Of a stretch of 64,000 bases of DNA, positions 9,443 through 22,200 are shown piece by piece (the stretch's first letter is position 1; every line of letters begins with the position of its first letter). The notes under the pieces were generated by a model that worked only from the letters and a program-made list of their open reading frames with translations, did no database searches and was not told the DNA's origin. The position numbers and the translations under genes are program-made. Origin of the DNA: Camellia lanceoleosa (Eukaryota; Streptophyta; Magnoliopsida; Ericales; Theaceae); the NCBI GenBank assembly GCA_025200525.1, contig CM045761.1:140494223-140558222 (forward strand), in the 5' to 3' direction.

Positions 9443-10778
9443 CAAGGCACTTCAACAATTCAGTGTTTGGACTTCGGCAACGCTCCATATGGAAAATGTG
9501 TGTTTAATTTGATCAACTATATTTCATTAATTGTGTTTGAAATAAAGCATTTATTTATTTATTTTTCTTACAAATAAGAAGCTTAAAATGAAGTACAACC
9601 ACAAAGCTATCTGATTCCTAAAAACCTGGCTCTAACCATGTATAATTTACCTACGATTTTTCTACAATTTAACTTGGCATGGGTTCTTCTAGTAGCATCT
9701 TTCACTGCTGCTCAATTCATGACTGGTTGCCAAGATTATTGTGGTAACATCAGTATCCCATACCCATTTGGCACTAGTAAAGAATGCTACGTAGAAGAAC
9801 ATTTTCTGGTTACTTGTAACGACACCCACTATGACCCTCCCAAGTTGTTTCTAACAATGAGTCACATAGAGATCACAGACATATATCTTTCTGGTCAGTT
9901 GTGTATATCACCCGCAGTAGCGTATGATTGCTTCAGTGAAGGGGGTGTTTCAGAAAACTATTATGACCCCTGGCTCAGATTGGCCAAATTCCCCATCTCA
10001 TAAACCAGAAACAAGTTCACGGCTGTTGAGTGCGACTCCTATGCAGTTATCTCAGGCTCCCAGGGGCAAAAGTATGACACGGGGTGCTTGTCACTATGCG
10101 ACAGCATCAACAATGTGATCAACGGCTCTTGCTCTGGCATCGGCTGCTGTCAGACAAGTATCCCCAAGGGAGTGAGGAGTTTCTAGATAAGTGTCAGAAG
10201 CTATGACAACCATACCCTTGTATGGAACTTTAATCCGTGCAGCTACTCTTTTGTAGCTGAGGAAGCTGCTTACAACTTCTCTTCTTTAGATCTTGCAAAC
10301 TTACAGAACAGAACAATGTTTCCCGTGGTGCTTGATTGGCTTGTAGGGAACCAAACATGTGCTGAAGCCAAAAACAATCTAACAAGTTTTGCTTGCAAGG
10401 CTAATAGCGACTGTTATGACTTTGACAATGGTCCTCGGTATCGCTGCAATTGCTCCCAGGGATATGAAGGGAACCCTTATCTTCCTAATGGTTGTCTAGG
10501 TAACCACAACTGTGTTGAAAGCTTTCAGTTTCTTCCTAACATTGATGCCATGATTTGTATGTTGTAGCTACTGAATATGACATCAAAAATCAAACTTGCT
10601 TGTTCTCAGATATTAATGAGCGCATTATTTCAAGCCCCTGCAACATGACATGCCAGAATTTACCAGGCACATACAATTATTCTTGTCCAGAGAGCTATGA
10701 AGGTGATGGCAGAAAAAATGGATCAGGTTGCAGTCTGATTCCTGTTCCGAACCATAGGCTTCCCGTGATTAACATTGC

Positions 10779-11955
10779 ATTAGGTAGGTACATATACACC
10801 CCACACATGCTTACTAATCATAAATTTGTCTATAGATTAAATTTTCATCAATATTCAAACAGATCATTGCTTGTGATTTTGATTCTATCTCCAGTTAAAG
10901 AGTTTACAATCCTCAATTATTGATGCACAATCTGAAACAATTCGAAGATGCCATATCTTCAATTACCTTATACTGTTCTTTCAGCAACCTAACATTTATA
11001 TAGACATCTAAGTTTTTATAAATAACCAATTCTCTCATCTTATTTTTCATTTTCATGTATAGGTTGTGTTTGGTAATTCAAAGAAGAATGGAATAACCAA
11101 AAAAAAAAGTAGTCATCAAAATGTGACCAAAGTTTAGATCAACACCAATGCCTGCACCAACACCCCATTTCATTAGGTAGGTACACATACACCCCACACA
11201 TGCTTACTAATCATAAATTTGTCTATAGATTAAATTTTCATCAATATTCAAACAGATCATTGCTTGTGATTTTGATTCTATCTCCAGTTAAAGAGTTTAC
11301 AATCCTCAATTATTGATGCACAATCTGAAACAATTCGAAGATGCCATATCTCCAATTACCTTATACTGTTCTTTCAGCAACCTAACATTTATATAGACAT
11401 CTAAGTTTTTATAAACAACCAATTCTCTCATCTTATTTTTCATTTTCATGTATAGGTTGTGTTTGGTAATTCAAAGAAGAATGGAATAACCAAAAAAAAA
11501 AAAGTAGTCATCAAAACGTGACCAAAGTTTAGATCAACACCAATGCCTGCACCAACACCCCATTTCATTAGGTAGGTACATATACACCCCACACATGCTT
11601 ACTAATCATAAATTTGTCTATAGATTAAATTTTCATCAATATTCAAACAGATCATTGCTTGTGATTTTGATTCTATCTCCAGTTAAAGAGTTTACAATCC
11701 TCAATTATTGATGCACAATCTGAAACAATTCGAAGATGCCATATCTCCAATTACCTTATACTGTTCTTTCAGCAACCTAACATTTATATAGACATCTAAG
11801 TTTTTATAAACAACCAATTCTCTCATCTTATTTTTCATTTTCATGTATAGGTTGTGTTTGGTAATTCAAAGAAGAATGGAATAACCAAAAAAAAAAAAAA
11901 AAAAGTAGTCATCAAAACGTGACCAAAGTTTAGATCACCAATGCCTGCACCAAAC
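10779..11955. repeat. Tandem triplication of about 394 bp inside WAK intron 2
   Basis: A unit starting ATTAGGTAGGTACATATAC repeats at 10779, 11172 and 11567 (periods 393 and 395), with the last copy ending near 11955. The copies are almost identical apart from the A-tract length and a few substitutions. Copy 1 begins with the last exon 2 bases and the splice donor TTAG/GTAGGTAC, so the donor itself is present three times. The near identity points to recent duplication. Confidence 0.93.
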
Positions 11956-12169
11956 AACACACACCGCAACCCCCCAAAAAAAAAAAAAAAAAATAAAAAT
12001 CTAATGCATAGAAAATGCCTAGAAAATGAAATATATTAGTCTCGAATGCATCCCACACCACTCTAAATTTGAATATATACCATACATTTCATTTTTGGGT
12101 TTATAGCTTTTCCGTTTCATCATAATGAAGTTGAAACTATGGATACTGATATTTTCCGTTTGAATCTTT

Positions 12170-13384
12170 GTGGGCATCAGCATAAGCATCTCAGGGCTAC
12201 TTCTTGGTGGCTCCTGGCTATATTGGGTATTTAGGCAGAGGAAGATCTTCAATCTTAGAGAGAAGTTCTTTCAACAAAATGGTGGCTTCATGTTAAAACA
12301 ACAACTTTCCAAATGTGAAGGATCGGTTCAATCAGCTAAAATCTTTACCTCAGATGACCTCAAGAAGGCAACAAACAACTACGATGAAAGTAGAGTCTTG
12401 GGCCAAGGAGGCCAAGGAACAGTCTACAAAGGAATATTGCCAGATAACACCATAGTTGCCATTAAGAAGTCCAATGTAATTGATCAAAGCCAGTCCCAGA
12501 TAGAGCAATTCATTAATGAAGTCATAATTCTCTCCCAAGTCAACCACATGAATGTTGTGAAGCTCCTAGGGTGTTGCTTGGAGACACAAATTCCCTTACT
12601 TGTCTATGAATTTATTACCAATGGCACTCTCTACGAGCACATACACAATATCGACCACAACAGGTCCTCAATAACTTGGGAGAATCGTTTAAGGATAGCA
12701 ACTGAAACTGCAGCAGCCCTTTCATATTTGCACTCTGCCGCTAGTACTCCTATCATTCATAGAGATGTTAAGTCCACTAACATACTCTTAGACGACAATT
12801 ATGTTGCTAAAGTGTTTGATTTTGGAGCTTCAAGGTTGATCCCCATAGACCAAACTCAATTAACCACATTGGTTCAAGGGACACTTGGTTACTTGGACCC
12901 AGAGTACTTCCACACAAGCCAATTGACTGAAAAGAGTGATGTTTATAGCTTTGGGGTTGTCCTTGTGGAGTTGCTAACCGGCAAGAAGGCACTTTCTTTC
13001 AACAGGCCTGAATTAGAGAGAAATTTAGCAATGTATTTTGTATCATCAATGAAAGAAGATCACTTGTTTGAAATTGTTGATGAACAGGTGATGAATGTGG
13101 CAAACACTGACCAACTAAAGGAAGTTGCTATTTTAGCAAAGAGATGCCTAAGAGTGAAAGGTGACAAAAGGTCAGCCATGAAGGAAGTGGCAATGGAGTT
13201 AGAGGGATTAAGAATGATGGAGAAACATTCATGGGTAAATGACAACAAAGATTTAGAAGAGACTCACTACTTGCTTGGAGATCAACTTTCAGATGCTTAT
13301 GGTGGAGGCGATAGTAGAAGCAATTCAACAGCTTATGATAGCATGGCAAACCATATCATTTCACCAATTGATGGTGGACGATAA
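12170..13384 (+). CDS. Kinase exon of the WAK-like gene, intact serine/threonine kinase
   Basis: This is an uninterrupted frame to TAA 13382-13384. A hydrophobic segment ([18 protein letters not shown]) precedes a basic juxtamembrane stretch. The kinase shows its G-loop GQGGQG (residues 78-83), VAIKK with the catalytic Lys at 99, alpha-C Glu near 117, [13 protein letters not shown] (HRD 197-199, an RD kinase), DFG at 217-219 and a [10 protein letters not shown] activation segment, all typical of WAK kinases. The frame formally opens at GTG 12170, which is not a likely start. The exon 3 acceptor that keeps phase with exon 2 is TCTCAG at 12189-12194, but using it would remove part of the membrane helix; the older acceptor upstream may have been lost. 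The last codons form one copy of a SINE target duplication. Confidence 0.88.
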   Translation: MGISISISGLLLGGSWLYWVFRQRKIFNLREKFFQQNGGFMLKQQLSKCEGSVQSAKIFTSDDLKKATNNYDESRVLGQGGQGTVYKGILPDNTIVAIKKSNVIDQSQSQIEQFINEVIILSQVNHMNVVKLLGCCLETQIPLLVYEFITNGTLYEHIHNIDHNRSSITWENRLRIATETAAALSYLHSAASTPIIHRDVKSTNILLDDNYVAKVFDFGASRLIPIDQTQLTTLVQGTLGYLDPEYFHTSQLTEKSDVYSFGVVLVELLTGKKALSFNRPELERNLAMYFVSSMKEDHLFEIVDEQVMNVANTDQLKEVAILAKRCLRVKGDKRSAMKEVAMELEGLRMMEKHSWVNDNKDLEETHYLLGDQLSDAYGGGDSRSNSTAYDSMANHIISPIDGGR

Positions 13385-13386
13385 GG

Positions 13387-13588
13387 TTTTTTTTTTTTTT
13401 AATAACTGGGTGTCTGGGTCAACTTACACGTACTTGGTCTAATCCCGTGACCCTAAAGTTAACAACTGGGCAAATCTCCAATAACCATAAGGTTTAGGAT
13501 GTTTGGCCTTCGTGAGATTCGAACCTGCGACCTCTTGGGTGGTGAGCCCTTTAGTTGTTTTCTCCCACTAAGCCAAACATTTTGGGGT
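13387..13588 (-). mobile_element. tRNA-derived SINE with 15-bp target duplication
   Basis: On the minus strand it has box A TGGCTTAGTGGG (13564-13575), box B GGTTCGAATCTC (13514-13525) and a 3' A-tail (T-run 13387-13400 on plus). It is flanked by the 15-bp direct repeat TGGTGGACGATAAGG at 13372-13386 and 13589-13603. It is 202 bp long. The pol III promoter boxes and A-tail identify a SINE copied by LINE machinery. The left duplication contains the last sense codons and the stop of the WAK-like gene, so its 3' UTR now begins with antisense SINE sequence. Confidence 0.93.
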
Positions 13589-13603
13589 TGGTGGACGATA
13601 AGG

Positions 13604-14831
13604 CGTTGCTTGTCATGGTCTATGTTTATTAGATGTTATTTTGTAATGTTTCCATGTGAGCTTCGTCAAATAGTCCTTGTCAATTGTTTTGAATCTTTTG
13701 ATTGTTTATGTTGAGATTCAATTTGTTGTGATTTTCAATATTGAGCATCAAAATGTTTTCTAGAATTGTAGTTATTGATGCAAACCCTTTCTTTATGTAT
13801 CAAACAAACTACTAATAGTAATTAATTTTCTTAATTGGAACACATCTACCTGTACTAAATATAAAGTAGCATCCATATCTCTTTACAATTTCATTTCTTC
13901 GTCACCAACTGATTAATGAATTGAATAAACTATCAATTTAAAATAGGTACTACAAATTTAGTCTTCAATTTTCAAAATTTCATTTATTTATATTAGCATG
14001 GTCTTCACTTTGAATTTATAAATTCTAGAATAAATTACACAAACCTCTCTTGAGGTTTGATAAAATCATAGAACCCAAAGGTTTTTAAAATGACAATAAT
14101 CTGCCTATAGGTTCACTTTTACATTTCAATTTACCCCTTCAATTAGTTGACAATTAAATAGACTAACAGAGTTGGCTGAGTGATCAAATAATTTTACATC
14201 ATTTCTTATTTTGCTCCCATACCCACCGCACTAGCCTCCTCCCAACTCCCCAAAATCACACACAAAACCTTAAAAATATCATATAAACAAAAAGGGAAAA
14301 AAAGAAATCTAAGGATACAAAAAGATGACAGGTGATTTGTAATGATGGTTGGTTCCAAACAATGTAAGTGACTATAAATTAATAAAAAAAAATCAACAAC
14401 ACTACTAACATAAAGTCATCACAGAATTAATCATATAAAATAATTTTCACCATACGTATCATATTGCAGAGCTCATTATAAAAGAGACAATTTCGCTCTC
14501 AGATTATTCTATTTATGGTTTATGAGATTAGTTTCGTGTTTTTAGACTGATTGTGAAAGGTTGATTGTAAAAGGATTAAAAAGATCAGGGGAATGTAAGC
14601 GTTTCTTTACGAGTAGCTTTTTACTTTCCAAACATACACTTGTATAAGAATTCCAAGAAATTGGATCGAAAAATGTCAATTGTCATCACCATTTCCGAAT
14701 TAACATTTAAAAAGACATTGGGTAAGAGGAATAAACTGTTATCAGAGTCCAAAACACCATACCTGCCTACAATCACACCGCCGCTGCTTCCTCTTCCGCT
14801 GTAGATATGTGAGATAATCCACGCGTTGCAC

Positions 14832-14873
<42 letters not shown>

Positions 14874-15188
14874 AGACTCCGCATCACCGTGGTCCTTCAG
14901 CACACCCCTTTGTGAGATAACGAGGCAATAGGTTCTGTGAGAGATTACACTACGTTTGGATTGAGTGATTTGGAGAGAAATTTTTTCTTGTGAACATAGT
15001 TTTGAAATTAAAAAAAAAAAGAAAAAGAAATTTAACTGTGATTATGAGTTTTTTAATTAATTTTGAATTATATATTTTGAAAATAATTTTTAGAAATTAG
15101 AAATTTGAAATTTTAAAATTTATTTGGTTATGAATTTTTAAAATTAGGTTTTGAGTTTTTTTTGGACTGTGTTGTCTTATAGTTAAAA
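13604..15188. other. 3' flank of the WAK-like gene and AT-rich spacer
   Basis: 13604-13950 is probably the original 3' UTR/downstream region of the receptor gene, displaced by the SINE. The rest is AT-rich with no supported gene. A (GA)n microsatellite lies at 14835-14871. 14950-15180 is a diverged relic beginning ACTACGTTTGGATTGAGTG and rich in GTTTTGAAATTT-type phrases, which recur around 26930-27220 and in the A blocks. Confidence 0.6.
14835..14871. repeat. (GA)n microsatellite
   Basis: An uninterrupted run of GA dinucleotides, about 18 repeats. It opens a spurious Ser/Leu ORF on the minus strand. Confidence 0.97.
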
Positions 15189-15225
15189 TTAGAGATTGCC
15201 CGTGCCTGAAGGCACTATCTAATAA
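15189..15225 (-). mobile_element. Degenerate Helitron 3' terminus
   Basis: On the minus strand a hairpin GTGCC-TTCA-GGCAC (15202-15215) is followed after about 10 bases by CTAA and then T. This is the CTRR-T end expected of Helitrons, and the GCCCGTGCC...GGCAC core is the same as at the ends of H1 and H2. The 5' end, to the right, could not be found, so the size is unknown. Confidence 0.55.
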
Positions 15226-17415
15226 AATTCTTATATTACAATCTATGTGTTACAAAAATGTTAACGAGCATAAAAATGTTTTATGACAAGTGTCTCAAAG
15301 CTGTAATCAAACAACCAAAAATGTTTAGGATCAATCAATCGACCTACAAAGGCTAGATGATTTTTCGTAAAACTACTTAAGAGAAATTATGTAATATACC
15401 CAAACAAACATACCCTAAATAGTATATATAAAAAAAAAAAAACACCAAAATCTAGTAGTGTGTGGTTTAACTCTGTTACAATCGAATTTACATGTGAAGT
15501 GAATTTAAAACATACATTACTTTTATTAACATTTGTTTTGTGTTTGAATTCTTGATATATATATTATTTTTCTTAATATTTTTTTATGTATGAAGTTGAC
15601 ATTACTTGATAAGCCACTTTCTAGGTGAATCACCTTAATTTCGTAATTATTGTTCTTAAAAAGCAACTAATATGCTATTTCCAATATTTTTTTATTTATC
15701 CATTAAATTAGGGCTACCCTTAATAAAATAAGGGGAGAAATGATGGGAAGTGGTCAATCATGCGTCCCAAAATAAAATAATAGTAATAATAATAATAATT
15801 GGAAAAAGAATTCACACCAATAAAAAAAATCTCTTCTAATTTTATACATAATGATATGACAAATTACATATTAACTTTTGATTTATTACAAATTCAATCA
15901 TGTAACTCAACTCCATTGCAACGTCATTGCAAATGAATTGTAAATTTCAAAGTGCAAGAATGAATTGTAAATTTCAAAGTGCAAGTCTTTAACATTAATC
16001 TGGAAGAGTTACCCTCTATCTTTCATAAACAAAATTCTTGTTGTTTCAATTAAAATTCTCCAAGAAACAAATAATTAAATGTGTTGCTAATAATAAATTT
16101 AAATATATAAAATAAAACATCATTTTCTTATGGAGAGTTATATAATTGGGAAGATCCCAAAACTAAATTAAATACGACAATAATTCCATGTAAGCATAAA
16201 AATCACAAAAACGTGCATACAAAATCAATATGCAAATTGATTCTAGGTAATGTGAAGACTACAACCATAATGAATTTAAACCACACTAATTTTTCTATAT
16301 ATAAATTACGAAATGTATTGTAGTGCTCTTAATGGTTCCATTTAGCAGAGCATCATTTGGGTCTAACCCCAAATAAGACTTCAGCCACATATTTAGCAGT
16401 CCTTGCCGGTTCCTTGATGTTGTATTGGGATATTAAATTTGTGAAAAAATAAAAATAAAAAGAAAGAATAAGTGAACAAAGTAAAAGCTCATTGCCAATC
16501 TAAGATATCACTGGATCCATGACTTGAACGTGACATGAGTTGATCTCATAATAAGCAATGCAAATGTCTCAAATATGCATATCAATTTTTCAACAGATTA
16601 TTACATCTGGAACCTAATGATTTTTACCATTTCAAACTCAAGAATGTGTAGCCTCATTTTTCCATATCATGTAAAAAGGTGCTTTAAATTTTAGTTACAT
16701 CCACCAATGCAAGTTCTCCTTGAACCTGGATATATGACATTCTCTATTTCTATCTGTACATCGAAATATACCTAAATTCCAAGGAACTGACAAAAATATA
16801 TATAATCAATTACAAAAATTGGAAAGAATGGCCAAGATATCGTGCATGATTTATAAATTACCATCAACCAAATGAACACAACAATCAAATTCAAAATCCA
16901 GAATAAATAACCTAATTGAACCAGTTAAAAAAGATGAATCTTTACCATTAATTAATAAAAAGTATGATGAATCGGCAACAAAATTCAGTGAAACAAAAAA
17001 ACCAAAAGCTTACAAGACATGAGAAAAGACAACCCAACCATGCATATGATCAGATAAACAATCCGCTTCTTGGCTTCCTCAGCCAGGTCCCGAACTGTCA
17101 CAGCCAGCTTTTGGGTGCTCATTTCGGACCCCAAGATTCAATCTTTCACACCACAAAACTCATCAAACATACATAATAATCAATGTTCCTCCCTATAACT
17201 CTCAATTCTCTTCCAATCAATGTTCCTTTCTATAACCCTCAATTCTATAACCCATATGAAAAATAATTCAAAAAAGAAACACTAAAATTCTGAAACCCAT
17301 TTCCCAAAAAGAACATATCAAACCCATCACTAAACTCAAGCAAGAACCAAAAATACTGTAACCCAAATCCAAGAGGAGAGAAACCCACAAAAATATCATA
17401 GATTGCAAATTTGTA
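15226..17415. other. AT-rich intergenic spacer
   Basis: No gene is supported. 15948-15985 holds a short tandem duplication of GAATTGTAAATTTCAAAGTG. The remaining short ORFs lack any recognisable motif. The stretch near 15226-15440 may be the interior of the Helitron relic that ends at 15189. Confidence 0.5.
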
Positions 17416-17420
17416 AGTTG

Positions 17421-18682
17421 TGTTGGACAATCTTCACTGTATTTAAATTAATTAATTCTGTTTGGGTACTAAACGACAAACAGAATACAAAAGAAAAATA
17501 GGAAAGAAGAGTACATGTTTGATTACAAAAATCAAACTACAAATAAAAATAAATAAATAAAAAAACAGATTTTATTTTGTTACAAAAATAAAATTAAAAT
17601 CTGAATTAAATAAATAATAATAAAACAAAAAATAAATAAATAACTTACTTGATTAATATCTTAAATATTACTTTGATCAAGTCCAGTGTTCGACACTGTG
17701 TCCTTAAGACAGATTCGTCCTCTCCACGGTGCTTTTAGAATATGGACGTCTATCTCCTAGGATAAAATGATCAATCAACGAATAAATGCAGCACTACAAT
17801 TTATTGGCACAACGAACACACAAAGTGTTTACACTCTTTCTCACAAGGAAAATAATGCAGCAAAATGCAGAATATATTAGCAGAAGGGAAGTACGAATTT
17901 TCTAAATGAAAACATCAAATAAGTGCTGCCTATTTATAGATGCAGTGGTGGCTATTGGTTTTGAATTAAACAGGTGCAAACCTGTTTTGAACAGGTATGA
18001 AGCCTGTTCGGTTTTGAATGAATATATTTAAATCTGTTGGGTTCAAAATTCAAACAGATAAAAACCGTAGGGACTTGTTTGGGCGTAGAGAAAAACCGGA
18101 GCAGATTAATTCCGGAATTAATTTCAATTCTGGACAGTTGGGCAGATTTTATTTCAATAAAATTAAATCCAAATGTTTTTGGCCCAAAAAGATTAGTATT
18201 GGGCCGGACAAGCCCAACCCAACCTCACACCACGCACTTAAGCTCCCCACCGACCGACAAGGCGAGACGACGGCGGCATCTTGGCGTGTGGTGATTTTTG
18301 GGTCCAATGGGTTTAGCCCATTTTGTCCATAACCTCCCTTTCTACAAAACTTGGGTACCCTTTGGGGCACACCCCAAGTTCCAATCTCATGCCTTATAAA
18401 CCCATTCAAAACTTCCCACCAAATCAGTGTGAGACAAGCCATTTTTCAAACCTTTAAGGATTTTCCACCAAAACTCCATTTCCATAGAGCACACTTTGGC
18501 TTCAATTTCCCATTCACTCGATAATGGTTTTGAGCAACCAAATATACCATGTGAATCACAACGCGGCATAGAATACGTTACCACTTAACCCGCCAAATTT
18601 GGCGTACGGGTTCCACCTAAATAATAGACCCAAGTTAGGAAAAATTCTGTTTTTTCCCAGAATTTTCAAACAATTTCTAACA
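17421..18682 (-). repeat. 3' LTR of copia 1
   Basis: 1262 bp, left end TGTTGGACAATC, right end ATTTCTAACA. It matches the 5' LTR copy along its length, including the TTAAGACAGATTC box and TATTTATAGATGCAGT near the expected promoter. It directly abuts the polypurine tract at 18683. Confidence 0.93.
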
Positions 18683-18691
18683 ATCCCCCAC
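18683..18691 (-). other. Polypurine tract of copia 1
   Basis: The minus strand reads GTGGGGGAT immediately before the LTR start TGTTAG. The same tract precedes the copia 2 3' LTR (32129-32137). It primes plus-strand DNA synthesis. Confidence 0.85.
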
Positions 18692-19295
18692 ATGAATGGA
18701 ATTTGATGACAACAGAAATGCAACAATATGCAACATTTGTCGAAAGAGTATAAATCGAAAATATCTTGCATCAAGATAAGTAGCTTTCGGCCTTGAACCT
18801 TCCCTAGTGATAACCTATCGGACTTACTAGCTAACCAATGGACGCGATGCCTTGAATTGTTCAGCCGTTTGTGTAAGCCAAGACAATAGATTTCACACAA
18901 AATATCTTCTAACACATCGTGGTTCTCACTGTTGTGTTCATTTTGGCCTTGAACGCTCCTAGTTTTCATGAATGCTTCTAGAGAATTTAGCCTCTTCATT
19001 CTTATAGAATCGACCCCAGTTCAACACTCATATAGGTGATTCTTATTGTGAGTATCTCTTTATACTCGTCTTGATTTTATGCCTAAATCAAGATATAAGT
19101 AACCATCAAAAGAAAAGCTTATCGTTATGCCCCTGCAGACAACACATGTTGTAGATATCACTCTCACCATAGGAATGGGTAGGGAATTTTAATCCCTTGG
19201 TGATTTCTGGCGAGCCACACATAACTTAGTTGTCCCTTTGAACTTAGTTCTTGGGATCTCCAGCCATATAAGTAGGGTTACCATTATGATGACTC
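18692..19295 (-). other. Copia 1 3' untranslated region
   Basis: This lies between the pol stop and the polypurine tract. It has no coding signal, but it is conserved with 32138-32711 of copia 2 (for example TTTGAACCTTCCCT and CAGCCGTTTGTGTAA), so it probably has a role in the RNA or in replication. Confidence 0.7.
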
Positions 19296-22200
19296 TTATG
19301 TAATAAGCTTTAATCCCATTCCCTTCGATGAACTATACACTTGCTCTTTTGTCAAACATTTTGTTAACGGATCCGCAATATTCTCTTTAGATTTTATATA
19401 ATCTATTGAGATTATTCCATTTGAGAGCAATTAGCTTACAGTATTATGTCGACGACGAATATATCGTGACTTACCATTGTATATATGATTCTGTGCCCTG
19501 CCTATTGCAGATTGACTATCATAATGAATGCAAATAGCTGCCATAGGTTTTGGCCACATTGGAATGTCTTCTAAGAAGTGACGAAGCCATTCTACTTCTT
19601 CTCCTGCTTTGTCTAAAGCAATGAACTTAGATTCCATTGTGGACTGTGTAATGCATGTTTGTTTCGTGGACTTCCAAGAAACAGCAACGCCTCCCAGAGT
19701 AATGACATATCCCCTAGTGGATTTTGAATCTTTAGTATCCGATATCCAATTGGCATCACAATAACCTTCGAGTACTACTGGATATCGAGTAAGGTTCAAA
19801 CCATGATCATGGGTAAATCTTAGATATCTAAGAACCCGAATGATCGCTTTCCAATGGTCTTCTCCGGGATTGCTAGTGTACCTACTCAGTTTACTGACTG
19901 CATAAACTATGTCAGGACGAGTACAATTCATTAGGTACATTAGGCTTCCAATGATTTGGGAGTATTTTAACTGAGACACCGCATCACCTTTATTTTTCGA
20001 TAAATAAAGACTGATGTCTACTGGAGTTTTAGCTAAATTCATATCATCCTTAATATATTTACCAAGAATTTTCTCAATATAATGTGATTGAGATAATGCA
20101 TATCCGTCAGATGTTTTAGTAATTTTCATTCCTAATATAACATCTGCGACCCCCATATCTTTCATATCAAATATTTTGTTAAGCATTTGCTTAGTTGATT
20201 TGATCATGTTTTGACTGCTTCCAATGATAAGCATGTCATCCACATAAAGACAAACTATGACATATCCTTGGTCAGTTTTTTTAACATAGACGCATTTGTC
20301 ATATTCATTTATCTTAAACCCATTAGTAAGCATTGCATGATCAAATTTATCATGCCATTGCTTAGGTGCTTGTTTTAATCCATAAAGAGAATTTACAAGC
20401 CGTCAAACTTTCTTTTCTTGCCCTGGCACTACAAACCCTTTGGGTTGTTCCATATAGATCTCTTCATTTAGATCACCGTTTAAGAAAGCTGTCTTAACAT
20501 CCATTTGATGTATTTCTAAATTAAACAACACTGCTATAGCAATAAGCATGCGAATGGATGTTATTCTTGTCACAGGGGAATATGTGTCAAAATAGTCCAG
20601 ACCTTCTTTTTGTCTGTAACCTTTTACTACAAGTCTTGCTTTATACTTGTCTATTGAACCATCTGCTTTCATTTTTCTCTTGAATATCCATTTATATCCA
20701 AGAGGTTTAGATCCATGTGGAAGATCCACCAATTCCCAAGTATGATTTTGCATAATGGATTCAATTTCATTATTAACAGTGTCTTTCCACAAAGGTGCTT
20801 CAGAACCTGTCATTGCTTCCTTAAAGCTTTAAGGTTCATTTTCTAACAAGTATGTCAGAAAATCTAGACCAAAGGATTTTGATGTTCTCGCTCTCTTACT
20901 TCGTCTTGGTTCATCATTAGTTAAATCCTGTTGGTCGAGACCATTACTAGTCTCTTGTGTTTGGTTGTCATTACTCTCTTGACTTTGTGTACAATCATAA
21001 GTTCTTTTCTGTGAACTTAATTCCTGTCCTTTCTTGTAAGGAAATACATGTTCAAAAAACACAACATTTCTTGACTCTATAATAGTGTTCACATTTATAT
21101 CAGGTATTTCTGATTTATAAGTCAAAAACCGATATGCACTACTATTCTGAGCATAACCAATAAATACACAATCTACTGTTTTTGGTCTAATCTTAGTCTT
21201 TTTAGGAACAGGAACTTCAACTTTTGCCAAACACCCCCACACTTTTAAGTATTTGTAGGAAGGCGGTTGACCTTTTCACAATTCATAAGGAGTGTTATTA
21301 GTTTTCTTGTGGGGTATTCTGTTAAGAACATAATTAGCAAACAATATTGCTTTCCCCCACAAGTTCTGTGGTAAGCCTGAACTTAGTAACATGGCATTCA
21401 TCATTTCTTTTAGGGTTCTATTCTTCCTTTCAGCAATTTCATTTTGCTGAGGAGAATAGGGTGCTGTAGTTTGATGAATAATGCCATGTTGTGCACAAAA
21501 TTCATTTAATAGAGCATCATATTCACCACCCCTATCACTTCTAACCATTTTAATGGTTTTTCCAAGTTGATTTTCAACTTCTGTTTTGTAGAGTTTAAAC
21601 ATTTCTAAGGCTTCATCTTTGCTTCTAAGCAAGTGTACATAACAATATCTTGTGCAATCATCGATAAATGTTATGAAATATTTTTTGCCTCCTCTAGTTT
21701 GAACAAATTTAAGATCACATATATCAGTATGAATTAATTCTAGAAGTTCGGTTTTTCTTTCAACCGATTTAAATGGAGCCTTAGTTAGTTTCGCTTCTAC
21801 ACAAATTTCACATTTGTGATTAGGATCAATTTCAAACTTTGGTATATAATCCAAACCAATTAATCTACGCAAAGCATCAAAATTCACATGTCCTAATCTA
21901 CCATGCCATAAATTCGACTCAAGAATATAAGCAAAAGATGTGTTATTCTTATTAATAGCAACTTTTGGTACAATTGTCATTACAATCAATTTGAAGAGAC
22001 CATCACTCATGTATCCCTTACTAACATACATACCACTCTTTGTTAATACAAATTTATCAGACTCAAAGACAAGCCTAAAGCCATTTTTACTTAACAAAGA
22101 ACCAGAAACCAAATTCTTCTAGATGTCAGGTACATGCAGTACGTTGTTGAGGGTCAGTTCCGTCCCTGATGTCATCTTCAAGATCACCTTCCCTTGTCCA

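Larger units (their letters stand above)
9638..13384 (+). pseudogene. Wall-associated kinase-like receptor gene, disrupted ectodomain
   Basis: Three exons are inferred. Exon 1 (9638-10499) encodes a signal peptide (about residues 1-25), a GUB_WAK_bind domain (CQDYCGNISIPYPFG), a Cys-rich region and an EGF-like repeat (YRCNCSQGYEGNPYLPNGC). Exon 2 (10610-10783) encodes a degenerate calcium-EGF (DINE..., ENLP-like QNLPGTYNYSC, YEGDGRKNGSGC). Exon 3 (about 12195-13384) encodes a membrane segment and kinase. The 10499/10610 junction keeps phase and gives CLDINE, with GT and AG in place. Exon 1 has in-frame stops TAA 10001-10003 and TAG 10184-10186, with coding similarity continuing in the same frame. 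A full receptor would sit in the plasma membrane, bind pectin and signal through its kinase. The stops suggest a pseudogene or, less likely, base errors. Confidence 0.85.

Noticed and set aside
12170..12172. GTG as a start codon of the kinase ORF
   Set aside because: Plant genes do not normally start with GTG; the frame is an internal exon joined by splicing.
13504..13580. tRNA-like A and B boxes
   Set aside because: Not a tRNA gene: the boxes belong to the SINE, which has an A-tail and a 15-bp target duplication and no cloverleaf end.
16964..18584. Small ORFs in spacer and in the copia 1 LTR
   Set aside because: Short, Lys/Asn- or Phe-rich, without motifs; several are duplicated only because they lie in both LTR copies.
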